Program-made: the position numbers and the translations under genes
Shown: positions 54,956 to 63,635 of the stretch, in pieces
Position numbering within the stretch: position 1 is the stretch's first letter
How the letters are laid out: every line of letters begins with the position of its first letter
The notes under the pieces: generated by a model
The model's input: only the letters and a program-made list of their open reading frames with translations
Told to the model about the DNA's origin: nothing
Database searches by the model: none
Assembly: GCA_964596645.1 (NCBI GenBank)
Contig: CAZQVB010000005.1
Span: forward strand, 104,866-168,865
DNA: 64,000 nucleotides
Direction of reading: 5' to 3'
From: CAVQEK01 sp964596645
GTDB lineage: Bacteria; Bacteroidota; Bacteroidia; Cytophagales; Cyclobacteriaceae

Positions 54956-55475
54956 ATGAACATTAATTTTGACTTTTCAAGTTATTAAAAATAACATGCT
55001 TATAATTTGATTGTACCTAAAGGGCGTTGCCGTTACAACGAACTCTTCAAGTAAAATAGCACCTCCAATATCCACTCAACCGTCATATCCCAAAAAAGTA
55101 TGTGCCCGGCTCGCTTAATCCCAATTGTTACCTGCATCTGTGGTGGTATATACATTTAAGACCAAGGCCGCAGTTCCTACAGTTACCACCAAACGCGCAG
55201 GTACAAGGACCGCTCTAAGAATTATTTACTTTTTTATCCAAAATTTTTATTTAAAAAACAATTGTAATACAGACGATAAAACCAACAGATGTATACACCT
55301 GCGCACTTTTCAGTGACTTGTCAAAATCTCCTATCAATAGAAGCAGGCTCAGCTCATTCTTTATCTCTTTAAATCAACAAGGTCATATAATAAACGATTA
55401 CCACACCCGAAAGCATCACTTTTGGCCTGAAAAAAGGAAAACAGAAAGTGAAACCATGCGAATTGTTCATATTCA
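54956..55475. other. AT-rich intergenic region without recognisable gene
   Basis: This 520-base stretch upstream of the CTPTR sulfatase contains only short open frames with no family likeness. No terminator hairpin or exact TAnnTTTG element was found. It forms, with the next two genes and the following spacer, an AT-rich island between the repeats. Confidence 0.5.
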
Positions 55476-56453
55476 TCATTGAATTTTAAAAACCACTGGT
55501 ACAACAAATTGCAGAGGACTGGGCTGTCCACGATACATACAGGGTTTCCACGCAGGTGTATTCCTTACTGCACGTAACGTTTCTGTTTCCAACTCGGAAT
55601 TGCCACCTTTTAAAATTTTTAAATCTGTTATCACGCCTTTCTCATCAACAGAAAACTTGCAAAATATTTTGCCCTCAATTAGAAAATCCTTTGCATATTC
55701 AGGATACTTTATTTGCTTCCTAAGATTTGCATAAAATGATTCTAAAGAACCATACGGTTGGGCATTCACAATCAACTCTCTATATGTGTAAGCTTCGCCG
55801 GTTCTATCGTAGCTCGTGCCTTTTATCAGATTTCCATTCACATATTTTTCCTCATAATACTTAGAGCCGTCAGATGCATATCCAATCCAGTTTCCTGTTT
55901 TTTGATATTGCTTGTATGTTCCCATATGGCGAGGTTGCATTTGATTATCATATTCTGTATATAATCCGGTACCTTCATGCACTTGCTTCACCCCGCTTGA
56001 GTCAAAAAAACTCAATACGTTGCGTTGATCTGATCCATCCGGGTAAAAATCGGTTTTCACTACTTCAAATTCCTCCATCAGTGTTCCATTGGAATAGTAT
56101 TTTTTCCAAAGCCCGGTTCTTTTTCCCCGTTTGTAATTGCCTTCCATAAACACTTTGCCATTTGAATAAAATTCCTGATAGAACCCGTGAAGAGTATGTT
56201 TATTATCGTAATGCTGAAGCAGATAAGGTTTTCCGTTCATCAAAAAGGTGATACTTATATAAGGAAATTCAAGGTTATTAATGGTGTTGGTCACCTTGTA
56301 GTAGACTGCCTGATCAACAGCTACGTTTTCAAATTTTTTATTCAGATAAACCGTGTCGTAAGCAGTGTTAGACTGACTATAAGTATTTTGAGAAAAGCAA
56401 GAATACCAAATAATGCCGGTCAAGAAAAAGAATTTTAAGTAGTTAATTTTCAT
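55476..56453 (-). CDS. MORN/YwqK-like repeat protein with TonB C-terminal domain
   Basis: The 325-residue protein has a Sec-type signal (about 1-27), a central region of repeated antitoxin-YwqK/MORN-like units (HGFYQEFYSNGKVFMEGNYK; GLWKKYYSNGTLMEEF; GNWIGYASDGSKYYEEKYVN) and a C-terminal TonB_C domain (about 245-325: FLIEGKIFCKFSVDEKGVI, ...RAVRNTPAWKPCMYRG). Such fusions are frequent in Bacteroidota; energy transduction is doubtful because the transmembrane N-terminus of TonB is missing. Function is unknown, and no link to glycan use is evident. It is AT-rich against its neighbours and lies between the two sulfatase repeat copies, which fits an inserted segment. Confidence 0.83.
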   Translation of the reverse strand: MKINYLKFFFLTGIIWYSCFSQNTYSQSNTAYDTVYLNKKFENVAVDQAVYYKVTNTINNLEFPYISITFLMNGKPYLLQHYDNKHTLHGFYQEFYSNGKVFMEGNYKRGKRTGLWKKYYSNGTLMEEFEVVKTDFYPDGSDQRNVLSFFDSSGVKQVHEGTGLYTEYDNQMQPRHMGTYKQYQKTGNWIGYASDGSKYYEEKYVNGNLIKGTSYDRTGEAYTYRELIVNAQPYGSLESFYANLRKQIKYPEYAKDFLIEGKIFCKFSVDEKGVITDLKILKGGNSELETETLRAVRNTPAWKPCMYRGQPSPLQFVVPVVFKIQ

Positions 56454-56493
56454 GATAATACGCTTTATTTTGATTATAATTTTAAAGAAAATC

Positions 56494-56694
56494 CTATTTT
56501 ACCACCAATCCAATGACAATAATACCAAGGGATATCAATACAACATACTTTAAAATATTATTAGTCAAAATTTTACTGAATTCCGGATTTGTGGATAATA
56601 TTAATTTACTCTTTACAAGAATTAATATTACTCCGCAAAGGATTAAATTACTAATACCAATGATAATGAGGGGATTATTTAAAAGTGTCTTCAT
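56494..56694 (-). CDS. Small two-helix membrane protein, function unknown
   Basis: The 66-residue protein has two hydrophobic stretches (about 9-27, IIIGISNLILCGVILILV, and 47-65, NILKYVVLISLGIIVIGLVV) linked by a short polar loop. I do not recognise a family. It is in the AT-rich island, 40 bases upstream of the MORN/TonB-C gene and same strand. The hydrophobic pattern and independence from any other gene frame support it being real, but its size leaves doubt. Confidence 0.5.
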   Translation of the reverse strand: MKTLLNNPLIIIGISNLILCGVILILVKSKLILSTNPEFSKILTNNILKYVVLISLGIIVIGLVVK

Positions 56695-56865
56695 TTTTTA
56701 ATTAATTTGTATTATTTGAAATTATCTTTTAAAGTTTGCACAGCGATTGGTTTTTCTATTCCGTATTTATTTTTAATCATTCAATCGTTTCTTTCTAATT
56801 TTCCATTTATTGAGACATGACATTTTCTGTAAATTCACTTTTTTTAAGTTGCGCTTCCCCGGCAC

Positions 56866-57399
56866 TCATATTTTTTTACCATTGAACTGCAAATTATTAA
56901 AAATGATGTTGCTAATTTTGTGATCGGCATCATGCCCAATAAATGTTGATGGTCTGATGTTGCCTAAAACCTTAATATCTTTAAATGTGACATCATGGAT
57001 ATTGCTGTATGACCCGCCAAAATGAAAAAACTCATCACCTATGTACCGCCTGAACAAAGCAGGCTCATTTAAAGGCTTAATAGCGCCCATACGGTTGGCG
57101 TGTCGGCCGGTCATCACGCTGGCACGTGTGGGAGTACAAACCGGTGAGGCGGAGTAGAATTGCTCAAACCGGAGCCCATTGGCGGCCATCTTATCAAGGT
57201 TCGGAGTTTTCAACAACGGATGGTCATAGCTGCCCAATTCATTCCAGCCCTGGTCGTCGGTCATGAGCAGGATGATGTTGGGTCTGTGTTGTTGCTGTCC
57301 GTAAGCAAATGTGCCGATGCACATGATCCACAGGATCAGTACCTGGTAAGGCAGGGTGGATTTGATGAGATGTATCATTGTGTGACTTGACTGTTTCAT
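56866..57399 (-). pseudogene. Chimeric remnant: sulfatase N-terminus fused to beta-helix tail
   Basis: The open frame (177 residues) starts with a signal peptide and a sulfatase N-terminal part with metal site and CTPTR (C88). After RMGA it continues IKPLNEPALFRRYIGDEF and then SNIHDVTFKDIKVLGNIRPS, ...ISNIIFNNLQFNGKKI, which looks like the last coils of a pectinase/GH28-type beta-helix. The sulfatase lobe with the remaining metal ligands is missing, so catalysis is not expected. The shared 206 bases with 54662-54867 end exactly at the change of identity (57081/57082), so a recent duplication plus deletion joined two genes in frame. It overlaps no neighbour and ends 4 bases from the MFS gene stop side, with no stop inside. 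Confidence 0.8.
57082..57287. repeat. Direct repeat copy B, sulfatase active-site segment
   Basis: Partner of 54662-54867 with 11 mismatches in 206 bases. It forms the conserved part of the chimeric remnant. The left boundary (57081) is the fusion point; the right boundary lies in the signal-peptide region, where the two genes differ. Confidence 0.9.
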
Positions 57400-57402
57400 A
57401 AA

Positions 57403-58737
57403 CTATTTATGCCAAAATTCCTGGATCTCTTCCAGCGTCTTGCCTTTCGTTTCGGGCACATACATGATGGTGAACACAAGCATCAAAAAAGAGCAAAAAC
57501 TCAACAATCCAAACGTAATGGCACTACCGGCATTTACCAGCATCCATGGAAAAAACAGTACCACCAGAGCATTAAAAATCCACTGGGTAAATACAGGTAC
57601 TGACATAGCCATACCACGTATATGCGTCGGGAATATTTCGGAAACGAGTGTCCAGAAGACGGGCCCAATGCAAGAAGCAAATAGGGCTATAAACAGTAAG
57701 ATGAGCACCAGGGCCAATACCCCCGTGAAGGCCTGAAATATAGAAAGTACCGCTATGGCGAGTAAAACCAAGGCCATTCCTGCTGATCCTATCATGTAAA
57801 GAAGTTTTCTACCGAAGCGGTCTATGGCCCATATAGAAACGAAGGTAAAAGTAAGATTTACCGCGCCTATAATAAAAGTGGAAAACAAAGCAGTATCTAT
57901 CTTCCAACCGGCGGTTTGCAAAATAATGGGGGCATAGTCGATAATGGTGTTGATGCCGCATAGCTGCACGAAGACGGCTAGTCCAAACCCCACAAAGATC
58001 ATTTTACTATATCTGGGCTTCAACAGCGCTTTGAAATCGGCCTCTTTGGTGACATGAGTTTCAGCAATCGTCTTCATCTCCTCATCTGCATTTTGTTGGC
58101 CGCTTATCTTTTTCAACACTTGATAGGCCAAATCACCGTAACCAGTTTTATGTAAAAAACGCGGCGTTTCCGGAATGAAAAAGAGCAAAATAAAAAACAC
58201 CACAGCAGGCAAGGCACCTGATATAAACATAAGACGCCAACCGACATTATCGATGTCGTGCAACAGGTAGTTGATCAGATAAGACAGCAATATTCCTGTG
58301 ACAATGGACAGTTGATAAATGGATACCAGCCTGCCCCTGATCTTATAAGGAGAAACTTCCGCAATGTACATGGGAGATACAACCGATGCAGCACCCACCG
58401 CCAGGCCACCGACTATCCGCCACAGAATAAACACCCAAAACTCTGTGGCCAAACCTGTAGCCAGGGAGGATAAGGCAAAAATCACCGCCACCCATTTCAG
58501 TATTTTCTTGCGACCGTAGGCATCGGCCAACTTACCGGCAACGGCTGCTCCGGCTATAGCCCCGAAAAGTAAGGCGCTCACCCCCCAGCCCAGCATGATC
58601 TCATTCAGCTGAAAATAATCCTGAATAAAAGGTACGGCACCGGTGATGATGGCTACGTCGAAGCCAAAAAGCAGTCCGCCAAGGCCGGCGGCCAGTGTAA
58701 GCCGGATGATATATTTGAAATTGAGTTGCGGATCCAT
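57403..58737 (-). CDS. MFS sugar porter (sugar-proton symporter)
   Basis: The 444-residue protein has twelve predicted helices and sugar porter family marks: GLLFGFDVAIITGAVPFIQ at the start, the DAYGRKKIL loop between helices 2 and 3, IPETPRFLHKTG, the IDRFGRKLLY loop after helix 8, and VPETKGKTLEEIQEFW at the end. It should import a hexose or pentose into the cytoplasm. The place at the end of a run with lactonase, oxidoreductase, SIS protein, sugar kinase and SDR suggests that the transported sugar is processed by them. It lies 10 bases after the lactonase-like gene. Confidence 0.93.
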   Translation of the reverse strand: MDPQLNFKYIIRLTLAAGLGGLLFGFDVAIITGAVPFIQDYFQLNEIMLGWGVSALLFGAIAGAAVAGKLADAYGRKKILKWVAVIFALSSLATGLATEFWVFILWRIVGGLAVGAASVVSPMYIAEVSPYKIRGRLVSIYQLSIVTGILLSYLINYLLHDIDNVGWRLMFISGALPAVVFFILLFFIPETPRFLHKTGYGDLAYQVLKKISGQQNADEEMKTIAETHVTKEADFKALLKPRYSKMIFVGFGLAVFVQLCGINTIIDYAPIILQTAGWKIDTALFSTFIIGAVNLTFTFVSIWAIDRFGRKLLYMIGSAGMALVLLAIAVLSIFQAFTGVLALVLILLFIALFASCIGPVFWTLVSEIFPTHIRGMAMSVPVFTQWIFNALVVLFFPWMLVNAGSAITFGLLSFCSFLMLVFTIMYVPETKGKTLEEIQEFWHK

Positions 58738-58747
58738 TATAAAAAAA

Positions 58748-59701
58748 TCATATTTTGAATGCGTACAGTCGTGCCGGGTTGATGAAAAATATATTTTGAT
58801 AAAGATGTGCCAATCCCATCCCGGACAATACTTCCGGCATACGATCGATTAAGAAGTTCAAACCGGGTGAACCGTTGTAGCTGCGCCAGTATATATTTTT
58901 GGCCATATCCATACCCATTACTATCTGCGTAGGGTATAGTGGCAACAGCTCTTCCAGCAACTTATAGGTCCAGTTTTCTTCTTCTTTCCAACGAAAAGCG
59001 CTGTCGTATTCGAGGTACACCCCGGCAGAAAGGAGGTCTTTATGGTACTGAATGTCCTTGAAGCGATCTACATGCGACAGTACCACATGGGAGAGGTCTA
59101 CATTGTATTTCAGAAAAAGTTCTACCTGTCTGTCGGCATGCCTGCCAAAGTTGGTGTGGGTGAGTATGGGCGCACCTGTGGCCAGGTGGGCTTGCGATAC
59201 GGCATCAAATATTTTCTCCTGATGTGCCGTGATCGGATCGTCACCTGTTGCCAGTTTTATCATGCCTGCCTTGTGCGGGGTACGCGTTACAATCGGGCCG
59301 CCGTAGTCGTACATGTCTATCCCCTCCTGCACATCGGCTATGAAAAGCTGCGCAAGCTGGTCGGACGTGTAGTGGTAGCGCCAGTGGTTGGGGAGGTAAT
59401 ACTGCTCCAGGTGTATACCCGTGGGAGCAATGATATTGACATTGGACATCCCGCTAATCTTCGCCAGCTTCACCACGTTTCTTCCACAATTGGCCGGCAT
59501 GGTATCCACCACCGTACGGCCGCCCGCCTGATGAAACCCTATCAGCTCTTCACTAATTTTGGCGGTGTCGTTGAGTAAAAATTGTGGGTTCGAACAGGTC
59601 GGAAAGCTCTCTTCGATCACGATATGTTCATGGCTATAGCAAAGCCCCATTTTATCTGTCGGCAAGTCGCCAAGCACTGTTCTGAAAAATTCACCTTCCA
59701 T
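58748..59701 (-). CDS. Phosphotriesterase-family metal hydrolase, probable sugar lactonase
   Basis: The 317-residue amidohydrolase-superfamily protein has the HxH pair (H24, H26 in YSHEHIV), the bridging-lysine block AGMIKLATGDD, two later His ligands (ILTHTNFG, VVLSHVDRF) and Asp in VMGMDMAKN. The whole binuclear metal site is therefore present. Relatives include phosphotriesterase-like lactonases and phospho-furanose lactonases, so lactone hydrolysis in the cytoplasm is more likely than phosphotriester cleavage. It sits between the MFS porter and FAD oxidoreductase genes (5- and 10-base spacers). An oxidised sugar lactone is a reasonable substrate, possibly made by the SDR or the FAD enzyme; this is inference. 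Confidence 0.85.
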   Translation of the reverse strand: MEGEFFRTVLGDLPTDKMGLCYSHEHIVIEESFPTCSNPQFLLNDTAKISEELIGFHQAGGRTVVDTMPANCGRNVVKLAKISGMSNVNIIAPTGIHLEQYYLPNHWRYHYTSDQLAQLFIADVQEGIDMYDYGGPIVTRTPHKAGMIKLATGDDPITAHQEKIFDAVSQAHLATGAPILTHTNFGRHADRQVELFLKYNVDLSHVVLSHVDRFKDIQYHKDLLSAGVYLEYDSAFRWKEEENWTYKLLEELLPLYPTQIVMGMDMAKNIYWRSYNGSPGLNFLIDRMPEVLSGMGLAHLYQNIFFINPARLYAFKI

Positions 59702-59706
59702 ACGTC

Positions 59707-61083
59707 CTATTTCTGTAAATTATTTGACCATCCGCTTCTGGAAGTATCGGCAGTTTTTTGTGGCACCTCCAATACGGCCCCCGCTTGCAGCAGCATGTCC
59801 TGAAGAAGGGCCACCGGCACCTCATCGGCGGGTAAGTCGTGCTGTAGTGCAATGATCGCCGAAAAACCTGCCGCCTTACCCATTGACATGGTTTGGGCCA
59901 TAGACCTGCACGAAGCATGCGCATCGTGCGTGGCAGAGAAACATCGGCCGGCCACCCAGGCCCTTGCTGCACCGTTAGGCACTATGGTGCCATAGGGCAC
60001 GCCATATATGCCATTTCCCTGCACGTAGTTCCAATAGGTTTCTGACTCTCCCGCAGCACCTTTTCTGTGATCTTCGATGGGGGCCCCGCACAGGAAGATG
60101 CGGTCATCTGGCATTTTTGCTTCAATACAATCTTCTTTGGTAAGGCGATATTTTCCATATACCCGCCGCGTTTCTCTCACACCAATTTGGTGTGAGAGCC
60201 CAATAATTTTAGCATTCTCATAACCGGGCACCTCAGACCTAAAGAAATCTTCATATACAAAAGCCTGCCTTCGTCCCTCCCGTTCTGCCGCAGTAATCCC
60301 CTCTACATCCAAAGGATCGGCTCCGGCCACCTTTACTGCCACCGTAGAAATACAGCCCGGAATACACATTTCGTGTGCAGAACCTTCTTTGCGAGGCAGT
60401 GCATGCTTACCGTTTTCAACAGCTTCCTTCATCTTGTTCTTCAGCATCCCTTTACCACCGGCCTCTTCGAACTTTTTCAAATCCACATTGGCCATCCTGA
60501 AGGTCGTGGTCATGCTTTGGACAGGCTCCAATTCCCCGGCCTTTTCAAAGGGCAATTCTGCCAGGGCACAAAAATCTGCGTCGCCTGAGGCATCAATCAC
60601 AACTCTGGCGTCTATGGCAAAAAAACCCATTCCCTTATTAAAAAATATGCACGCATAACTTTCGCTTTCCGGCAGTACCTCTACGAGCATACTGTGGTAA
60701 AACATCTGAATATTGGCATATTGCATGAGTTGTTCCCACACCAGCTTCAACCGCTCCGGATTGTAGTTCACACCGGTGCCTGCACCATAAGTATTGGGCC
60801 GTAGAAATATATCGCCTGCCTTGTTTAGTGCGTTCACTATGCTATCGGGTAGGCCTCCTACCACCTTTTTAGGTGCATCACCGGGCGTGAAAAAGCCATA
60901 AAAAGTATCGAGCATCTGTGTGGAAGTGCCGCCGGCAAAGCCATACCTCTCGGCAATGGCCACTGTATATTGGCCATGGGAGGCAGCGGCCAAAGCGGCC
61001 AAGCAGCCTGCAGAACCGGCTCCTACTACCAGGATATCTTTTGAGTATCTGGCCTTGATTACCTCATCATAAATTTTCTTCAT
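59707..61083 (-). CDS. FAD-dependent oxidoreductase (FAD_oxidored family)
   Basis: The 458-residue protein has the dinucleotide-binding motif VVGAGSAGCLAALAAASHG near residue 20, GGTSTQMLDTFYGFF, a second FAD-contact block VVIDASGDADFCALAELPFE and a C-terminal AGRCFSATHDAHASCRSMAQTMSMGKAAG block. These fit Pfam FAD_oxidored proteins, common beside sugar catabolic genes but without a firm activity that I know. No signal peptide is present. Its stop-start contacts are tight: four-base overlap with the SIS gene upstream and 5 bases before the lactonase. It may oxidise a sugar or sugar acid ring carbon. Substrate unknown. Confidence 0.88.
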   Translation of the reverse strand: MKKIYDEVIKARYSKDILVVGAGSAGCLAALAAASHGQYTVAIAERYGFAGGTSTQMLDTFYGFFTPGDAPKKVVGGLPDSIVNALNKAGDIFLRPNTYGAGTGVNYNPERLKLVWEQLMQYANIQMFYHSMLVEVLPESESYACIFFNKGMGFFAIDARVVIDASGDADFCALAELPFEKAGELEPVQSMTTTFRMANVDLKKFEEAGGKGMLKNKMKEAVENGKHALPRKEGSAHEMCIPGCISTVAVKVAGADPLDVEGITAAEREGRRQAFVYEDFFRSEVPGYENAKIIGLSHQIGVRETRRVYGKYRLTKEDCIEAKMPDDRIFLCGAPIEDHRKGAAGESETYWNYVQGNGIYGVPYGTIVPNGAARAWVAGRCFSATHDAHASCRSMAQTMSMGKAAGFSAIIALQHDLPADEVPVALLQDMLLQAGAVLEVPQKTADTSRSGWSNNLQK

Positions 61084-61862
61084 TGAGCGCCCACATTTGC
61101 ATATAATTTTGCCATCAGGTGGGCGTGTTCATCATAGGCCGCTTCAAAAAGTGCCGTGGCGCGTTGCTCTCCAATAAGTACCGATCCTGTCAGTACCTTC
61201 GGTGTTTTGCCATTTTTTATCAGGTTTGCCGCTATTTCTGCTTTCAGGCAGTTGATCAGCAGCGCACCGCCAATAGTGGAACCTGGCGCAACAGGTGTTT
61301 CCAGGCCTTTAATTTTCACCATGGCATCGCCTGCAGGTGCTCCTGTATCCAACACCAGGTCGGCAAAGTCGGTAAGTTTGGTGCCGTCACTTCTTTTAGA
61401 AGTACTCTTGCTGAGATGTTCACTGCTCACAATGGCGATCACTTTGATATTGCGTTTCTGAAACTCAGAGGCCATCTCAACAGGTACCACATTGCAACCG
61501 CTGGATGAAACTATCAGTGCGGTATCATCAGAGGAAAGGTCAAAATTGCGGAGTATGCGCTCGGCCAGGCCAGGTACATTTTCAAGAAACATCGCCTGCC
61601 GTTGACCATTGGCCCCAATCACCAGGTTGTGAAAAGACAGGGAAAGTTCTACGATCGGATTGAAGCCGGGAAAAGAGCCGTATCTGGGCCACATCTCCTC
61701 TATCATCATACGACTATGCCCCGAACCAAAAAGGTGGGTCAAGCGGCCTTTTAAGATACTCTGGGCACACCATTGAGCTGCCTCTTTAATTTTATCCTTC
61801 TGAGCCGCGACCTTATCGAAGATCATACGGCTCTTTTCTAAATATTCAATTGATGGTTCCAT
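61080..61862 (-). CDS. SIS-domain sugar isomerase-like protein (UPF0309 type)
   Basis: The 260-residue protein has a single SIS (sugar isomerase) domain: LTHLFGSGHSRMMIEEMW near 40, LIVSSSGCNVVPVEMA near 130 and STIGGALLINCLKAE near 210. It is of the UPF0309 sort, whose members are thought to bind phosphosugars; isomerase or deaminase activity is unproven. It overlaps the FAD gene by four bases (ATGA) and follows the ROK kinase gene by five. The kinase could supply the phosphosugar. GlcNAc-6-phosphate type etherases are another SIS relative, but the residues for that are not clearly present. Confidence 0.85.
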   Translation of the reverse strand: MEPSIEYLEKSRMIFDKVAAQKDKIKEAAQWCAQSILKGRLTHLFGSGHSRMMIEEMWPRYGSFPGFNPIVELSLSFHNLVIGANGQRQAMFLENVPGLAERILRNFDLSSDDTALIVSSSGCNVVPVEMASEFQKRNIKVIAIVSSEHLSKSTSKRSDGTKLTDFADLVLDTGAPAGDAMVKIKGLETPVAPGSTIGGALLINCLKAEIAANLIKNGKTPKVLTGSVLIGEQRATALFEAAYDEHAHLMAKLYANVGAQ

Positions 61863-61867
61863 TTACT

Positions 61868-62797
61868 TTATTTTATTGCTTCTTTTAATTTCATGTTTGC
61901 AAATAATGCGGCACCTATGGCACCGGCGTATTCACCGAGTTGTGCCTTTACAATGCGAGTAGATTCTTTGGTTGGTCGCCATTCATAGAGTGCCATAAAA
62001 TCATTCAAGGGGCCAAACAGGCTGTCACCGGCACCAGTGACTCCACCGCCAATGACTACTACTTCGGGAGAAAAGGCGTTGATGATGGAAGAGATACCCA
62101 CTGCGAGCTTATTGATCGACTCCAACCACCAATAAGTGGCTTTCGCTTCACCCCTTTTATAAGCTTCAACAAGTTCTGCGGTGGAGTTGTAAAGCCCTCT
62201 GGTTCGTTTGCCTACTGTGTAATCGCCTATGGCGGTTTCAAGGCTGCCTACCATTTCTGTTGCTGATGACTCGCCGGTGTAGTCTAAGGTAATGTGCCCG
62301 AAGTGCCCTGCCCTGCCGAGGAGTCCTGTATATAACTTACCATCGATCAGTACCGCGCCACCGACGCCAGTGCCCAAGGTGAGCATGACTACATGATGAC
62401 TGCCTTTGGCTACGCCGATTAACGATTCAGCCATACAAGCAGCCTGAGCATCGTTGACAACAAAAGCAGGTATTTGCAGGTACTCACTCCACATCAGGCC
62501 TTCAAGTCCTTTCATCCGCCCTGGCATATGTGTTATCGCGGCATTGCCGGTGTCGGTAAGACCTGGCGCTGAAATGCCGCATATCAAATTTTCCTGTCCG
62601 TATTGCGCTTGAAAGCGTTTGGTGAGATTATGGATTGTCTCCTTCCACAATCCCGGATCCTGTACCGAATCCACTGTTTCAAATGCCTCTTCATGTATTA
62701 TAGCCAGAGCATCGTTGAGCAGTACGGTTTTGATATAGGTTCCGCCCAGGTCAATTCCGATTACATATCGCTCAGTGCTTCTAGAATTATTGTACAT
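61868..62797 (-). CDS. ROK-family sugar kinase without the usual zinc motif
   Basis: The 309-residue protein has VIGIDLGGTYIKTVLLND at the start (phosphate binding), PGRMKGLEGLMW, FVVNDAQAACMAES with the catalytic Asp, and TLGTGVGGAVLIDGKLY. GHFGHITLDYTG follows, where typical ROK kinases have a CxCGxxGC zinc-binding motif; here no cysteines occur in that place (ESSATEMVGSLE). Some ROK kinases lack it, so activity on a hexose or similar sugar is still expected. It overlaps the SDR gene by eleven bases and lies before SIS. Substrate unknown; glucokinase-like activity is one option. Confidence 0.85.
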   Translation of the reverse strand: MYNNSRSTERYVIGIDLGGTYIKTVLLNDALAIIHEEAFETVDSVQDPGLWKETIHNLTKRFQAQYGQENLICGISAPGLTDTGNAAITHMPGRMKGLEGLMWSEYLQIPAFVVNDAQAACMAESLIGVAKGSHHVVMLTLGTGVGGAVLIDGKLYTGLLGRAGHFGHITLDYTGESSATEMVGSLETAIGDYTVGKRTRGLYNSTAELVEAYKRGEAKATYWWLESINKLAVGISSIINAFSPEVVVIGGGVTGAGDSLFGPLNDFMALYEWRPTKESTRIVKAQLGEYAGAIGAALFANMKLKEAIK

Positions 62798-63584
62798 ACT
62801 GTCCCTCGCTTAGATGCCAACCCCCATCCACGCTCAGCACCTGGCCGGTGGTGAAAGAGGAACTGTCGGACATGAAAAAACTGGCAGCACCTGCAATATC
62901 TTCCGGATGACCAGCCCTGCCGCCGTCAAGGGGTTGTTTCGTTTTAATGAATTGCATTATTTTTTCATCGGTGGCGGCGCGCTCAGACATGGGTGTCACA
63001 AACAAGGAAGGTGCAAGAACATTGACCCTAATGTTGGATGAAGCATAATAGGCCGCTATGGATTGGCTAAAGCCAATAATGGCTGCTTTGGATGCAGCAT
63101 AGGCGTGTGTAGAAAAGTATTTTGGCGATGGTGAATAACCAAGAACTGAACTCATATTGAGAATAGAGCCAGCCATATTCATTTTTAAAAAATATTGAAT
63201 GATAGCTTGATTCGATAATATAACGGAGGTGAGATTGAGCCGCAAAGTTTCATTCCAGCCATCCAGAGTAAGTTCGTGCAACGGCCCATCTCCAAACTTC
63301 CTTCCGCTTCCTCCTGCCACGTGAAAGAGTCCGTGTATTCTTTCATTGCGACTGGTAAAGGCAGCAATGGCCTGTTGTACTGTTTCAGGTACAGATGCAT
63401 CGCCCGATATCACTTCGGCTTTCGGACCCAACTCCGATGCCGCCACCCGGCATGTATGCTCACTCCTTCCCACAACCACCACACTGGCACCATGCGAAAT
63501 AAAAGCTTTAGCGGAGGCCAATCCCAAGCCAGAGGTGCCACCCATTACTATTATGTTTTTTTTCTTGAGCGAAAAAAGACTCAT
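62787..63584 (-). CDS. Short-chain dehydrogenase/reductase
   Basis: The 265-residue classical SDR has the cofactor motif MGGTSGLGLASAKAF near 14, NMSSVLGYS and HAYAASKAAIIGFSQS with the Ser-Tyr-Lys catalytic triad, and a C-terminal SVDGGWH block. It would reversibly oxidise a sugar or sugar acid hydroxyl with NAD(P). It is the first gene of the block F series. An uronate, 5-keto or deoxy-ketone reductase role (KduD-like) is one possibility; with the downstream lactonase, a sugar 1-dehydrogenase is another. The sequence does not decide. A 51-base spacer separates it from the T9SS protein upstream. Confidence 0.9.
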   Translation of the reverse strand: MSLFSLKKKNIIVMGGTSGLGLASAKAFISHGASVVVVGRSEHTCRVAASELGPKAEVISGDASVPETVQQAIAAFTSRNERIHGLFHVAGGSGRKFGDGPLHELTLDGWNETLRLNLTSVILSNQAIIQYFLKMNMAGSILNMSSVLGYSPSPKYFSTHAYAASKAAIIGFSQSIAAYYASSNIRVNVLAPSLFVTPMSERAATDEKIMQFIKTKQPLDGGRAGHPEDIAGAASFFMSDSSSFTTGQVLSVDGGWHLSEGQYVQ

Positions 63585-63635
63585 GAATTATGTTGATTAA
63601 GAATAAAACTATTTAGACTGCCTGTTTAGCAATCT

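Noticed and set aside
55125..55316. Open frame of 63 codons upstream of the CTPTR sulfatase
   Set aside because: Low-complexity AT-rich sequence without recognisable motif, signal or neighbour in frame.
56866..57399. Reading the CTPTR-containing frame as a working sulfatase
   Set aside because: The frame has only the first lobe of a sulfatase; the remaining metal and substrate residues are missing and the tail belongs to another fold.
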